Under the pieces are notes generated by a model. That model ran no database searches. It was not told the DNA's origin and saw only the letters and a list, made by a program, of their open reading frames with translations. DNA of 27,445 nt, taken from contig CAZJHM010000007.1 in NCBI GenBank assembly GCA_964545925.1, forward strand, positions 1-27,445, written 5' to 3'. The stretch is from CAZJHM01 sp964545925 (GTDB lineage: Archaea; Iainarchaeota; Iainarchaeia; Iainarchaeales; CAZJHM01). The translations under genes were made by a program, and so were the position numbers. Numbering within the stretch: position 1 is the first letter of the stretch; every line of letters begins with the position of its first letter. Positions 13,699 through 22,462 of this stretch are shown in pieces.

Positions 13699-14616
13699 AT
13701 GCTTTTACCTTTAGAACAAATTCTTTTTTTCTTATTAGCCATATTATTTGTTATTTTTTTCAAGTGCCTAAATTTCTCATTAGGGATGAGAGGAAAAGAC
13801 ATAAACAAAAAAGGAGAACCTGAAATATCTGAATCAGGAGGCATAGCAATCATTTTCACAATGTTAATTTACACAATCTTTAATCCTTTTTTTCTTTCTC
13901 TTTTTTCAACTCCTTTGTTTTTTGGTTTATTGGGTTTATTGGACGATACAAAAAATAAATTCAAAACAAAGCCGTTTTCTTGGCGCATAAGAGCCATAAT
14001 AATAGCAATTATCTCACTTTCTTATGCTTATCTTTTAACTCAAGATATCTTTCTCACACTTGTTTTTTCTCTTTATATTGCAGGTTTAGCCTCACTTGCA
14101 AATACCTTTGCAGGATTAAATGGTTGGGAAGTAGGTTCTTCATTTATTATTTCTCTTTTTCTTCTTTACATTCTTGCTTCTTATTCAATTTATCCATATG
14201 CTTTAATTCTTTCAATGTCAATCTTTGCTCTTCTTTTGTTTAATAAATATCCTGCAAAAATCTTTCCCGGAGATAGTGGAACTCTTTTTATGGGTTCTTC
14301 AATAGCAGCTTTGGCTCTCTCCACTTTTGAAATTAAAATAATATTCCTAACTTTCCTTTTTTTCCTACCTCACCTTATTGATTTTTTTATATTAAAACTT
14401 CTAACAAATACAAAAGACATGTCTCAAAAGAAAATGCGTCCTTATTTATATTTAGATGGAAACCTTCATATTCCTGAATACAAAGGAAAACCAAAATATG
14501 ATTTTGCAAAAATAATAATCAAGTTTTTTGGTCCATTAAAAGAATATCAAATAGTTGCAATCATTTGGATAGCGGTTATTTTAAATTGTTTTTTTTGGAC
14601 TTTAATTATTTTCTAA
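13699..14616 (+). CDS. Alg7/WecA-type UDP-HexNAc: polyprenyl-phosphate phosphotransferase
   Basis: A 305-aa, roughly 10-helix membrane enzyme of glycosyltransferase family 4. It would transfer a HexNAc-1-phosphate from UDP-sugar to dolichyl phosphate, the first step of N-glycan or surface glycan assembly. Diagnostic cytoplasmic motifs are GMRGKDINKKG...PEISESGG (about 29-48, like eukaryotic Alg7), the Mg2+ site LLGLLDDT (about 78-85), NTFAGLNGWEVG (about 133-144) and KIFPGDSGTLFMG (about 188-200). The motif order and PE..G block favour the Alg7/AglH branch over bacterial MraY. The exact sugar cannot be read. Leaderless start ATG at 13699. Confidence 0.88.
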   Translation: MLLPLEQILFFLLAILFVIFFKCLNFSLGMRGKDINKKGEPEISESGGIAIIFTMLIYTIFNPFFLSLFSTPLFFGLLGLLDDTKNKFKTKPFSWRIRAIIIAIISLSYAYLLTQDIFLTLVFSLYIAGLASLANTFAGLNGWEVGSSFIISLFLLYILASYSIYPYALILSMSIFALLLFNKYPAKIFPGDSGTLFMGSSIAALALSTFEIKIIFLTFLFFLPHLIDFFILKLLTNTKDMSQKKMRPYLYLDGNLHIPEYKGKPKYDFAKIIIKFFGPLKEYQIVAIIWIAVILNCFFWTLIIF

Positions 14617-14672
14617 ACTTAATTTTTATAAGAAAATTCCCAAAAACACTTAATTTTCCGATTACATAATCT

Positions 14673-14680
14673 TTTTTAAC
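14673..14680 (+). promoter_or_regulatory. TATA-like box of the PEP synthase gene
   Basis: TTTTTAAC is centred about 25 bp before the ATG at 14702. The 85-bp gap between the two genes otherwise shows only AT-rich sequence. Confidence 0.45.
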
Positions 14681-14701
14681 CCAAAACATATTGTATATAT
14701 T

Positions 14702-17158
14702 ATGAATTTAAGAGAATTTGATCCAAATATTTTCTGGTTTAGAGAGATATCCAAGAATTCCATAGAAGCAGTAGGTGGAAAAGGACTCAATTTAGGAGAA
14801 ATGACTCATAAAGGTTTTCCAGTTCCACCAGGTTTTATAGTTACAGCTCAAGCTTATTATCGTTTTCTAAAACACAACAAAATATCAAATCAAATAATAG
14901 ATATAGCTGATTCAATTGATGTTGAGAATTCAAAAGAATTAGCAAAAAAAACAAAGCAGATAAGAGAGATTATATTAACAGCAGAAATGCCAAAAGAAAT
15001 AAAATATGAAATTCTTTCTTCTTATAGAAAATTAGGGGAAAGAAAACTAATGAGAATAACTTCTCAAGAAGAAGTATATGTCGCAGTTCGTTCTTCAGCC
15101 ACAGCCGAAGATTTACCAACAGCTTCTTTTGCTGGGCAACAAGACACATTTCTAAATATCAGAGGAAATGACTCTCTTTTAAAAGCAGTTAAATCTTGTT
15201 GGGCATCTCTTTTCACAGCCCGTGCAACTTATTATAGAAAGAAACAAGGTTTCCCAACAAACAAAGTTGGAATAGCAGTTGTTGTCCAGAAAATGGTGCA
15301 AAGTGAAGCAAGTGGAATAATGTTTACTTCAACTCCAACAGGAGATACATCAAAAATAATAATTGAAGCTGGTTTTGGTTTGGGCGAAGCAGTTGTCTCA
15401 GGAAGTATAACACCTGATATTTATACTATTGATAAAAGAACCCAAAAAGTAATAGAAAAGAAAATCAATAGGCAGAGCTTCAAATTAATAAGACAAGGAA
15501 GAGATAATATCAAAGTAAAACTTACAAAAATCCAAGCCGATAAACAAAAACTACCAGACAAACACATAATAGATTTAGCAAAATTAGGTAAACAAATAGA
15601 AACAGGATACCAAGCTCCTCAAGATATAGAATGGGCTTTGGAGGCAAACGAGCTTTATATAGTTCAGACTCGTGCAATAACAACTTTAGGTTTAACAGAT
15701 AAAAAAGAAACTCAGCAAGAAAAAGAATATCTAAAATCACTTCAATCAAAAATAATTCTAAAAGGACTTTCAGCCTCTCCTGGAATAGTCTCAGGAAAAA
15801 TCCGAGTTATCAAGGATTTATCTGAACTTCATACAATCAAAGAAGGAGAAATTTTAGTTTCAAAGATGACTTCCCCAGATTGGGTTCCAGCAATGAAAAA
15901 ATCCTCAGCAATAGTAACTGATGAAGGAGGTTCAACTTGTCATGCAGCAATTGTTTCAAGAGAATTAGGAATTCCAGCAGTTGTCGGAACTTCCACAGCA
16001 ACAATTGAACTTCGCACAGGAAGAGAAGTAACAGTTGATGGTTATAATGGAGTTATTTACGATGGTTTGATAAAAATAAATCATGAACAAGACAGTTATG
16101 AAATAATTCAAACAGAAGAAATAGACAATCTAGAGGAATCAATTTCTTGCCCAAAAACACAACAAGAACTTCAACCTTATCTACAAAAACAAGCAATTCA
16201 TATGTCTGAAGAAGAAATCCAAAAAGAAAAATCTCTTTTAGAAGATTTTTTGAAAAGAATTTCAACAAAAGTAAAAGTTAATGTTGCTCTCCCAGAGGCA
16301 GCCGAGAAAGCAGCTGAAACAAAAGCAGAAGGAGTAGGACTTCTACGTGCAGAACATATGATTACTGCAAGCGGAAAACATCCAGCTTATTTCATAAAAA
16401 ATAATCAAGATGAAGAATTAACAAAAGTAGTTAAAGAAGGAATAGAACAGGTTGCAAAATTCTTTAAGGATAAACCAATTTATTTTAGAACCTTTGATGC
16501 CCGAACAGATGAATTCCGAGAACTTAAAGGCGGAGAAGATGAACCAAAAGAAGATAACCCAATGCTTGGATGGCACGGAATCCGTCGTGATTTATCTGAA
16601 CCTCGCATACTTAAAGCTCAATTAAGGGCAATCAAACAACTTTACCAAGAAGGTTACAAAAACATAGGAGTAATGCTCCCTTTTATCATTCATCCTTCTG
16701 AATTAAGAGAAGCAAAACAAATAGCAAAAGAAGTTGGAATTCAACCCCATACTCAAATAAAGTTTGGAATTATGATTGAAACTCCTGCCTCAGCTTTAGC
16801 AATAGACAAATTCATAGAAGAAGGGATAGACTTTGTTTCTTTTGGAACAAATGATTTAACTCAATTAACTTTAGGTATAGACAGAAACAACGAGAAAATT
16901 CAAGGGCAATTCTCAGAACTTCATCCTGCAATTCTTCGTATGCTCAAAACAGTAATTGAAGAATGCAAGAAAAACAAAGTAGTTACAAGTATTTGTGGAC
17001 AAGCAGGTTCAAATCCAGAAATGGTTAAGAATCTTATTGATTATGGAATAGATTCAGTCTCAGCAAACATAGATGCAGTAGAAAAAATCCGAGCCTTTAT
17101 TTTAACAGAAACTAAAAACCAAATTCTCCGCAAGAACAAAAAGAAGTCTCTTTTTTAG
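14702..17158 (+). CDS. ppsA: Phosphoenolpyruvate synthase
   Basis: Converts pyruvate, ATP and water to PEP, AMP and phosphate (reversible in some archaea). The 818-aa length fits the family. The ATP-grasp part carries GGKGLNLGEM (about 25-34) and VAVRSSATAEDLPTASFAGQ (about 128-147); the swivelling phosphohistidine domain has GGSTCHAAIVSRELGIPAVVG with H414; the C-terminal barrel has GVGLLRAEHM, FRTFDARTDEF, GIMIETPA and SFGTNDLTQ, with the catalytic Cys (C765) in SICGQAGS. All three domains are intact. A leaderless, single-gene unit. With the enolase in this window it suggests either gluconeogenic PEP supply or ATP formation from PEP. Confidence 0.97.
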   Translation: MNLREFDPNIFWFREISKNSIEAVGGKGLNLGEMTHKGFPVPPGFIVTAQAYYRFLKHNKISNQIIDIADSIDVENSKELAKKTKQIREIILTAEMPKEIKYEILSSYRKLGERKLMRITSQEEVYVAVRSSATAEDLPTASFAGQQDTFLNIRGNDSLLKAVKSCWASLFTARATYYRKKQGFPTNKVGIAVVVQKMVQSEASGIMFTSTPTGDTSKIIIEAGFGLGEAVVSGSITPDIYTIDKRTQKVIEKKINRQSFKLIRQGRDNIKVKLTKIQADKQKLPDKHIIDLAKLGKQIETGYQAPQDIEWALEANELYIVQTRAITTLGLTDKKETQQEKEYLKSLQSKIILKGLSASPGIVSGKIRVIKDLSELHTIKEGEILVSKMTSPDWVPAMKKSSAIVTDEGGSTCHAAIVSRELGIPAVVGTSTATIELRTGREVTVDGYNGVIYDGLIKINHEQDSYEIIQTEEIDNLEESISCPKTQQELQPYLQKQAIHMSEEEIQKEKSLLEDFLKRISTKVKVNVALPEAAEKAAETKAEGVGLLRAEHMITASGKHPAYFIKNNQDEELTKVVKEGIEQVAKFFKDKPIYFRTFDARTDEFRELKGGEDEPKEDNPMLGWHGIRRDLSEPRILKAQLRAIKQLYQEGYKNIGVMLPFIIHPSELREAKQIAKEVGIQPHTQIKFGIMIETPASALAIDKFIEEGIDFVSFGTNDLTQLTLGIDRNNEKIQGQFSELHPAILRMLKTVIEECKKNKVVTSICGQAGSNPEMVKNLIDYGIDSVSANIDAVEKIRAFILTETKNQILRKNKKKSLF

Positions 17159-17211
17159 TTTCTCAATATCTATTTAGTAAAAAAAATCTTCAAATATACA
17201 TTTCAAAAAAA

Positions 17212-17442
17212 TCAATCACTTAAAAGAGCATCAATCTCTTTTTTCTTAAATCCAACAACAATCTTTTCTCCTTTTACCAAAACAGGCATTTCTTTAAACC
17301 CAAATTCCTGAAATTCTTTTTTGCCTTCCTCATTTTTCAAAATATCAATATCCTCAAACTCAATTCCCTTACTTTTTAAATATTCTTTAACTGTTCTACA
17401 AACACTGCAAAAAGAATTCCCATAAACTTTTATTTTTTTCAT
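17212..17442 (-). CDS. Glutaredoxin/NrdH-like thiol redox protein
   Basis: A 76-aa single thioredoxin-fold protein. The redox motif is F-CSVC (C12/C15), the cis-proline is in EMPVLV (P53), and a second helix follows to the C-terminus. Size and CxxC near the N-terminus are those of glutaredoxin-like or NrdH-redoxin proteins, which reduce disulfides in enzymes such as ribonucleotide reductase. The flavoprotein reductase at 4316-5215 and the NrdG-like activase at the right edge are possible partners. The ATG at 17442 is 49 bp from the divergent site-2 protease start, with one TATA-like box between. Redoxin call is firm; the physiological partner is inference. Confidence 0.85.
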   Translation of the reverse strand: MKKIKVYGNSFCSVCRTVKEYLKSKGIEFEDIDILKNEEGKKEFQEFGFKEMPVLVKGEKIVVGFKKKEIDALLSD

Positions 17443-17463
17443 ATTTATAATTAATCTTTAACC

Positions 17464-17472
17464 TTAAAAATA
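17464..17472. promoter_or_regulatory. Single TATA-like box between redoxin and protease genes
   Basis: TTAAAAATA lies midway between the divergent starts at 17442 (-) and 17492 (+), about 25 bp from each. On the minus strand a purine-rich stretch precedes it, as expected for a TFB recognition element; the plus-strand side is less convincing. Confidence 0.5.
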
Positions 17473-17491
17473 CTTCCCATCTTCTTAATCT

Positions 17492-18835
17492 ATGGATTTT
17501 ACATTTGCTTTAATAGTTTTCCTAGTCTTTTCTTTTTTCTTAACTTTATTTTTCCAGAAAAAATTCAAAGCAGAAACATATTTCTTTATCTCTCTTTGGC
17601 ACACACAAAAATTCAATAATTTCTTTAACAACTACAAACATCCCCTCCAACTTCTTCTCTCCAAAATAGGATTAATCTTTGGTTTTGGATTTCTAGCAAT
17701 TGATTATCTTTTTCTCCAAAAATATCCTCGCAAACTCCGTGTTTTCTCTTTTTTCTTTTTCTCTCTTTTATTTGCTTATTTCCTTTCCCCACTTATTCAG
17801 CCTTATCTTACTCTTTACAAAGAACAATCTTTTATGATTTCATTTTTCCTCATTTCTTTTGGTTTTGCAGGCTTCACTCTTTCAGCTTTAATTTCAAATG
17901 CAACAGACATAATTCTTTCTTTTTTTACAAACACAACTGCTTGTCCAGGAATAGCCCCAGTCATCCCAGGAGTAGAAATTCCAAAAGTAAATTTCACACC
18001 TCCTCTTCATGCTTGGCTTTCTCTTTTAATCATTTTAGTAGTTCATGAATCTTTCCATGGTTTTGTAGCTCGTATTTTCAAGATTCCTTTGAAATCAGCC
18101 GGTGTTCTTCTTTTAGGTTTCCTTCCTATTGGTGCTTTTGTTGAGCCAGATGAAAAAGCTCTTACAAAAAACAAAAACTCCATTTATGTTTATTCCGCAG
18201 GCCCTTCTTCCAATCTTCTTCTTTCTGTTTTAGCTTTTGCTTTTATACTTCTTCTTTCCTCAACTTTTCTTTTCTTTTATTCTTCAACTATTAATCAAGT
18301 CCAAAATGAATCTTCATTAGGAGTTTATATACTCGCAGTAGATGAAAATCTAACTCTTTGTGGAAAAGTTTATCCTTCTCCTGCATATGGTTATCTTCAA
18401 AAAGGAGACAAAATCCTAAAATTAAACAATCAAGACATTAATCATCTAAATAATTTCTATCAATTTTCCACTCAAAAAGATTTAAACATCCAAGTTCTCA
18501 GAAATTCCGAAGTTCTTTCTTTTTATTTAACAAAAAACTCTCTAAACCGTATAGGCATATTAATGGAGGAAAAAACAAATCCTCTTTACACTTATCCAGA
18601 AAACTATCTTCTTTATACTCAATCATTTTCTTTCATAATAGACTTTTTCTATTGGTTAGCAATTTTATCTTTCTTAGTTGCAATTGCAAATTTCTTACCA
18701 ATTATCCCTTTTGATGGAGGGCACATAATTCCATTTCTTCTTCTCCCTCTTTTCGGAAAAAGAGATTACAAAAAAATTCTTATTCTTCTCCTTATCCCAA
18801 TAATTTTCATAAACATCCTACCTCTTTTCCTCTGA
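17492..18835 (+). CDS. Site-2 protease family membrane metalloprotease (M50) with PDZ domain
   Basis: A 447-aa intramembrane zinc protease. The metal-binding HESFH (HExxH) is at 185-189 in a membrane helix; the third ligand is D408 in NFLPIIPFDGG. Between these a PDZ-like domain spans roughly residues 280-345 (SPAYGYLQKGDKILKLNN is its core). Several hydrophobic segments precede the catalytic helix, including four or so in the first 150 residues, so the N-terminus is longer than in minimal S2P. Such proteases cut membrane-bound regulators or signal remnants within the bilayer. The substrate cannot be read. Leaderless ATG at 17492, divergent from the redoxin gene. Confidence 0.92.
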   Translation: MDFTFALIVFLVFSFFLTLFFQKKFKAETYFFISLWHTQKFNNFFNNYKHPLQLLLSKIGLIFGFGFLAIDYLFLQKYPRKLRVFSFFFFSLLFAYFLSPLIQPYLTLYKEQSFMISFFLISFGFAGFTLSALISNATDIILSFFTNTTACPGIAPVIPGVEIPKVNFTPPLHAWLSLLIILVVHESFHGFVARIFKIPLKSAGVLLLGFLPIGAFVEPDEKALTKNKNSIYVYSAGPSSNLLLSVLAFAFILLLSSTFLFFYSSTINQVQNESSLGVYILAVDENLTLCGKVYPSPAYGYLQKGDKILKLNNQDINHLNNFYQFSTQKDLNIQVLRNSEVLSFYLTKNSLNRIGILMEEKTNPLYTYPENYLLYTQSFSFIIDFFYWLAILSFLVAIANFLPIIPFDGGHIIPFLLLPLFGKRDYKKILILLLIPIIFINILPLFL

Positions 18836-18880
18836 CTTTAGATTTTTATTCTTATCCTTCCTTTTAAATATGTGATATAT

Positions 18881-19177
18881 ATGGATACAACCTATCTGAA
18901 AACATTAGTGCAAATAAGCGAATCTTTAGACCCTTGGACAAGATTTATTGTCTTTATAATCGCATCTTTTATGCTTTTTATTTCTTACAAAGCATATACA
19001 AAAACTAAAAACAAAAAACTCTTCCTAGTCACTTTGGGCTTTGGAACATTTGCAATCAAGTGGGGTTTAATGCTCTTTGACTTCTACTATACTCCAGGAT
19101 ATTTTATGAATTCCTCAGTTACGGGAGTCTTTGATTTATTTGTCTTAGCATTTTTGTTCTCAGCACTTTTAAAGTGA
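18881..19177 (+). CDS. Small three-helix membrane protein paired with HTH regulator
   Basis: A 98-aa protein with three predicted membrane helices (about residues 20-38, 47-70 and 78-96) and basic inter-helix residues. I cannot name the family with confidence; small proteins of this topology are often encoded next to winged-helix regulators in archaea. Start: ATG at 18881 is preceded by GTGAT (18872-18876), a Shine-Dalgarno core at short spacing. A GTG start at 18872 would lie about 25 bp from a TATA-like ATTTTTATT (18842-18850) and is an alternative adding three residues. The regulator gene starts four bases after its stop, so the two are co-transcribed and possibly act together. Confidence 0.7.
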   Translation: MDTTYLKTLVQISESLDPWTRFIVFIIASFMLFISYKAYTKTKNKKLFLVTLGFGTFAIKWGLMLFDFYYTPGYFMNSSVTGVFDLFVLAFLFSALLK

Positions 19178-19181
19178 ATAT

Positions 19182-19748
19182 ATGAAAAGAAGACAAATAG
19201 ATCCTCTTGAAGAGGCTCTATCCAATATTTCAAGGAAAAAATTATACAACTTGATTTCTCGCTCTCCTGGACTTCATTTCCGAGAACTCCAAAGAAGAAC
19301 AAAATATGCAACAGGCATGCTTCAATATCATCTTGATTACCTGCAGAAAAAACATTTAATTCGTATAGACAAAAGAGATAATTTCCTTCGCTTTTATTCA
19401 GTCAGAAAAGATTTTGCAGAAGAAGACAAGGATTTGATGAATCTTCTAAGAAATCCAGTCACAAGAAAAATAATTATTCCTCTTTTAGAATCCAGAAACC
19501 CTCTTTCAATAAACACCCTTGCTAATCGTTCTTCTTTGGACAGAGTTGGCTTGGCTTTTCATCTTCCAAAGTTAGAAAGAGCAGAAATTCTGAAAAAAAC
19601 AACCAATCGTGGAAAAATATCTTTCTCAATTTCAACCAAGGAAAAAAAACAAAAGATAATCTCAATTCTCAACCAATACAAATCTTCTTTCTTGGATTCA
19701 GTTGTAAATAATTTCATAGACACTTGGAGACAGTTAGAGGCAGATTAG
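19182..19748 (+). CDS. Double winged-helix transcriptional regulator
   Basis: A 188-aa DNA-binding protein with two winged-helix domains. The first (about 18-75) has GLHFRELQRRTKYATGMLQYH as helix-turn-helix core followed by a wing, in the style of archaeal ArsR/MarR-like regulators that share a 'GLHFREL...G...YHL' pattern; the second (about 86-150) has SINTLANRSSLDRVGLAFHL. No ligand-binding or cysteine site is visible. Located four bases after the small membrane protein and one base before alaS, so the three form one tight unit. Its target is unknown; autoregulation or control with the membrane protein is only a guess. Confidence 0.84.
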   Translation: MKRRQIDPLEEALSNISRKKLYNLISRSPGLHFRELQRRTKYATGMLQYHLDYLQKKHLIRIDKRDNFLRFYSVRKDFAEEDKDLMNLLRNPVTRKIIIPLLESRNPLSINTLANRSSLDRVGLAFHLPKLERAEILKKTTNRGKISFSISTKEKKQKIISILNQYKSSFLDSVVNNFIDTWRQLEAD

Positions 19749-19749
19749 T

Positions 19750-22227
19750 ATGAAAACAGACAAAGAAATCAAGAAAGATTTCATAAAAATGGCGGAAAAA
19801 AATCCAGACAAATACTATCCTTTAACAACTCTTAAATCTTTAAATTTCAAAAGAAAAAAATGTTCTAAATGTTCTCGTTATTTCTGGACACTTTCTGATG
19901 ATTCTTTTTGTGGAGATTCTTCTTGCACAAATGGATATTCATTTATAGGAAAAAAAACTCGCAACCCTCTTGATTATCTTTCTTCATGGCAAGAATTCAA
20001 GAAATTTTTTTTAAAAAAGAAATATCTTCCTTTGAAACCTTATCCTGTTGTATCGAGATGGAGGCAAGATTCTTATTGGGTAGGAGCAAGTGTTTATCCT
20101 TTTCAACCTCATGTTGTTGAAGGAAATTCCAAACCTCCTGCAAATTCAGTAATCATACCTCAACCTTGCCTTCGCTTCAATGACATAGATAATGTCGGAT
20201 TAACAGGAGCACATTATTCTTGCTTTGATATGTTTGGACAACTTCATTTTGAATCTCCATCTTCATACAAACCACAAATATATTTTGATGAATATTTTGA
20301 ATGGATAACAAAAATAATGTCTGTCCCTCTTGAATCTTTGAAAATTCATGAAGAAGGTTGGGCAGGAGCAGGTTTTGGAGGAACATCTTTGGAATTCTTT
20401 TCCCAAGGTTTAGAATTGGGAAATCAAGTTTATATGCAATATTTCTATAATGGTTCTTCTTATTCAGAATTAAAAGTTAAAGTTTTAGATATGGGACAAG
20501 GGCACGAAAGAATCCCTTGGTTTACAAATGGTAATCCAACTTCTTATGAAACAACTTTTCCAACTGTTCTTTCTTATCTTCAAAAACAAACATCAATCAA
20601 ACCAGATAAATCTTTGCAAAAAGATTTTGTCTCAAATTCAGCAATTCTAAATGCAGATGAATATAATCTTCAAGAATCTTGGAAAAAACTTTCTTCTCTT
20701 CTTTCCACTTCTGAAAAAGAATTAAAGGAAAAATTCCTTCCTCTTTCAGCAATTTATTCAATCTCTGATCATTCTCGTGCTGTTCTTTTTGCTTTAAATG
20801 ATTCTGCTCTTCCAAGCAATGTTGGAGGAGGATACAATCTTCGCACTCTAATTCGCAGAATGCTTTCTCTTTCTCAAGAATATTCTTTTTCAATTGATTA
20901 TGAAAAACTTTTTGAACTTCATTCGTCTTTTCTAAAACCTCTTTTTCCCAATCTCTATGAAAATTCTGAAGATATCTTGAAAATTTTTAACAATGAAGTT
21001 CAGAAATTCAATATTTCTCAACAAAGAGCACAATCAATTCTTTCCAAATCTCTCTCTTCTTCTTTATCTACTGAAAAACTTCTTGAATTATATGATTCTC
21101 ACGGAATCTCTCCAGAACTAATTAAAAAAGAAGCCCAGAAAAAAAACCTCAAAATAAATATCCCAGATAATTTTTATTCTCTTTTAGAAGAAAGACATTC
21201 TTATTCCCAAACAAAAGAAGAGAAAGAAAAAATCCAAATAAAAGAAGCAGATACAGAATTCCTTTTCTGGAAAGATTGGAAAACAACTTCTTTTTCCTCA
21301 AAAGTCTTAGAAATAAAAGACAACTACATAGTTCTTGAAAGAACAGCTTTTTATCCAACTTCTGGAGGACAAGAATTTGATAAAGGATATTTAAACAATC
21401 AAGAAGTTATAGATGTAATCAAACAAGGAAACACAATTATCCATCTTCTTTCTTCTCCTCCTCTTTTCAAAAAAGGAGACATAGTCAAAGGAGAAATAGA
21501 TTTTTCCCGCAGAAAAGCTTTAACTCAGCATCACACAGGAGCTCATCTAATAAATTTAGCAGCTCGTGAAGTCTTGGGCTCACACATTTGGCAAGCTGGA
21601 GCATACAAGTCTCCTGAAAAAGCCCGTTTGGACATAACTCATTATTCCGCAATAACTCCTGAGCAGGAAAAACAAATTGAATTCCAAGCAAACTCATATA
21701 TCCAAAAAAACCTACCTGTTTTTTCAGAAATCCTTCCCCGCGAACAAGCTGAATCCAAATATGGAATGAGGATTTATCAAGGGGGTTTTGTTCCAGGAAA
21801 AAACCTTAGAATAATAAACATAGCTAACAAAGAAGTTGAGGCTTGCGGAGGAACACATGTTTCAGAAACAAAAGAAATAGAAGCAATAAAAATCCTCTCA
21901 ACAAACAAAATCCAAGATGCAATTGTTCGCATAACTTTTGTTTGTGGTTCTTTAGCCAAAGATTCCTTAGAAAAAGAAACCTCTCTTTTGCAGGAAATCT
22001 CCAAGCTTTTCAATTTACCTGAAAATCAAATTGTCTCAGCAACAGAAATTCTTTTCAAAAATTGGAAATTAAAAAGAAAAAACAAACCAATTCTAAAAGA
22101 AACACCAAAAAAAGATTCTTTTTCACAATCCGAGAGACTAGAAAAAATCTCTGAAATTCTTAAAACTCAACCTTCTTATCTCCAAAAAACAATTTCCAGA
22201 ATGCTGAAAGACTTAAATTCTACATAA
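19750..22227 (+). CDS. alaS: Alanyl-tRNA synthetase, short C-terminal form
   Basis: Charges tRNA-Ala. The 825-aa protein has the archaeal N-terminal extension with a CSKCSRYF...CGDSSC cysteine set (about 38-60), the class II catalytic core (SRWRQDSYWVG, and GHERIPWFTNG near 258-268), then the editing domain with HHTGAH (H594) and CGGTH (C699). About 125 residues remain after CGGTH. Archaeal AlaRS is usually about 900 aa, ending in a glycine-rich C-Ala (DHHA1-like) domain; no such glycine-rich block is seen, only a lysine-rich helical tail, so C-Ala appears lost or very degenerate. Start ATG at 19750, one base after the regulator gene. Confidence 0.95.
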   Translation: MKTDKEIKKDFIKMAEKNPDKYYPLTTLKSLNFKRKKCSKCSRYFWTLSDDSFCGDSSCTNGYSFIGKKTRNPLDYLSSWQEFKKFFLKKKYLPLKPYPVVSRWRQDSYWVGASVYPFQPHVVEGNSKPPANSVIIPQPCLRFNDIDNVGLTGAHYSCFDMFGQLHFESPSSYKPQIYFDEYFEWITKIMSVPLESLKIHEEGWAGAGFGGTSLEFFSQGLELGNQVYMQYFYNGSSYSELKVKVLDMGQGHERIPWFTNGNPTSYETTFPTVLSYLQKQTSIKPDKSLQKDFVSNSAILNADEYNLQESWKKLSSLLSTSEKELKEKFLPLSAIYSISDHSRAVLFALNDSALPSNVGGGYNLRTLIRRMLSLSQEYSFSIDYEKLFELHSSFLKPLFPNLYENSEDILKIFNNEVQKFNISQQRAQSILSKSLSSSLSTEKLLELYDSHGISPELIKKEAQKKNLKINIPDNFYSLLEERHSYSQTKEEKEKIQIKEADTEFLFWKDWKTTSFSSKVLEIKDNYIVLERTAFYPTSGGQEFDKGYLNNQEVIDVIKQGNTIIHLLSSPPLFKKGDIVKGEIDFSRRKALTQHHTGAHLINLAAREVLGSHIWQAGAYKSPEKARLDITHYSAITPEQEKQIEFQANSYIQKNLPVFSEILPREQAESKYGMRIYQGGFVPGKNLRIINIANKEVEACGGTHVSETKEIEAIKILSTNKIQDAIVRITFVCGSLAKDSLEKETSLLQEISKLFNLPENQIVSATEILFKNWKLKRKNKPILKETPKKDSFSQSERLEKISEILKTQPSYLQKTISRMLKDLNST

Positions 22228-22235
22228 AAAGACAC

Positions 22236-22252
22236 TTTTATAAACTCCGGAG
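22236..22252 (+). promoter_or_regulatory. TATA box and adjacent palindrome before a small RNA
   Basis: TTTTATAAA (22236-22244) is the best TATA box in the window by eye and predicts initiation near 22265-22268. It is immediately followed by the palindrome CTCCGGAG (22245-22252). No coding frame follows, which points to a non-coding transcript. Confidence 0.55.
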
Positions 22253-22266
22253 ACTCCATATATACT

Positions 22267-22356
22267 AAGCACACTAGAATGTGCCCCGTGAGCCTATCCT
22301 TCTTTCTTAATGGAAAATGGGAGCAATGGAGATTTTCTCCCTGCTTTTTCATTTTT
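22267..22356 (+). ncRNA. Candidate structured small RNA of about 90 nt
   Basis: The interval between alaS and the convergent rps8e gene has no coding frame but is clearly more GC-rich than other spacers. It follows a strong TATA box at the right distance. A 5' hairpin pairs GCACA (22269-22273) with TGTGC (22280-22284). A 3' hairpin pairs AGCA/GGAGA (22322-22332) with TCTCC/TGCT (22336-22345) and runs into a T-tract (22345-22357), like a terminator; an alternative pairing is GGGAG (22319-22323) with CTCCC (22337-22341). No C/D boxes, SRP or RNase P signature is seen, so the class is unknown. The region 22358-22462 holds only AT-rich sequence. Could also be a structured 3' UTR of alaS. Confidence 0.5.
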
Positions 22357-22462
22357 TTAATCTAGTTTTTTCCAAGCTCAAAATTTTTTCTCAAGAAAAT
22401 TCTAAACACAAAAGTAGATATTTCTAGAAAATAATTAAAAAATATAGAAAAATAAAAGAAAA

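Noticed and set aside
22267..22356. SRP RNA, RNase P RNA, 5S rRNA or C/D box RNA
   Set aside because: Too short for the first three and lacking their conserved loops; no RTGATGA/CTGA box pair for a C/D RNA. Left as an unclassified RNA candidate.
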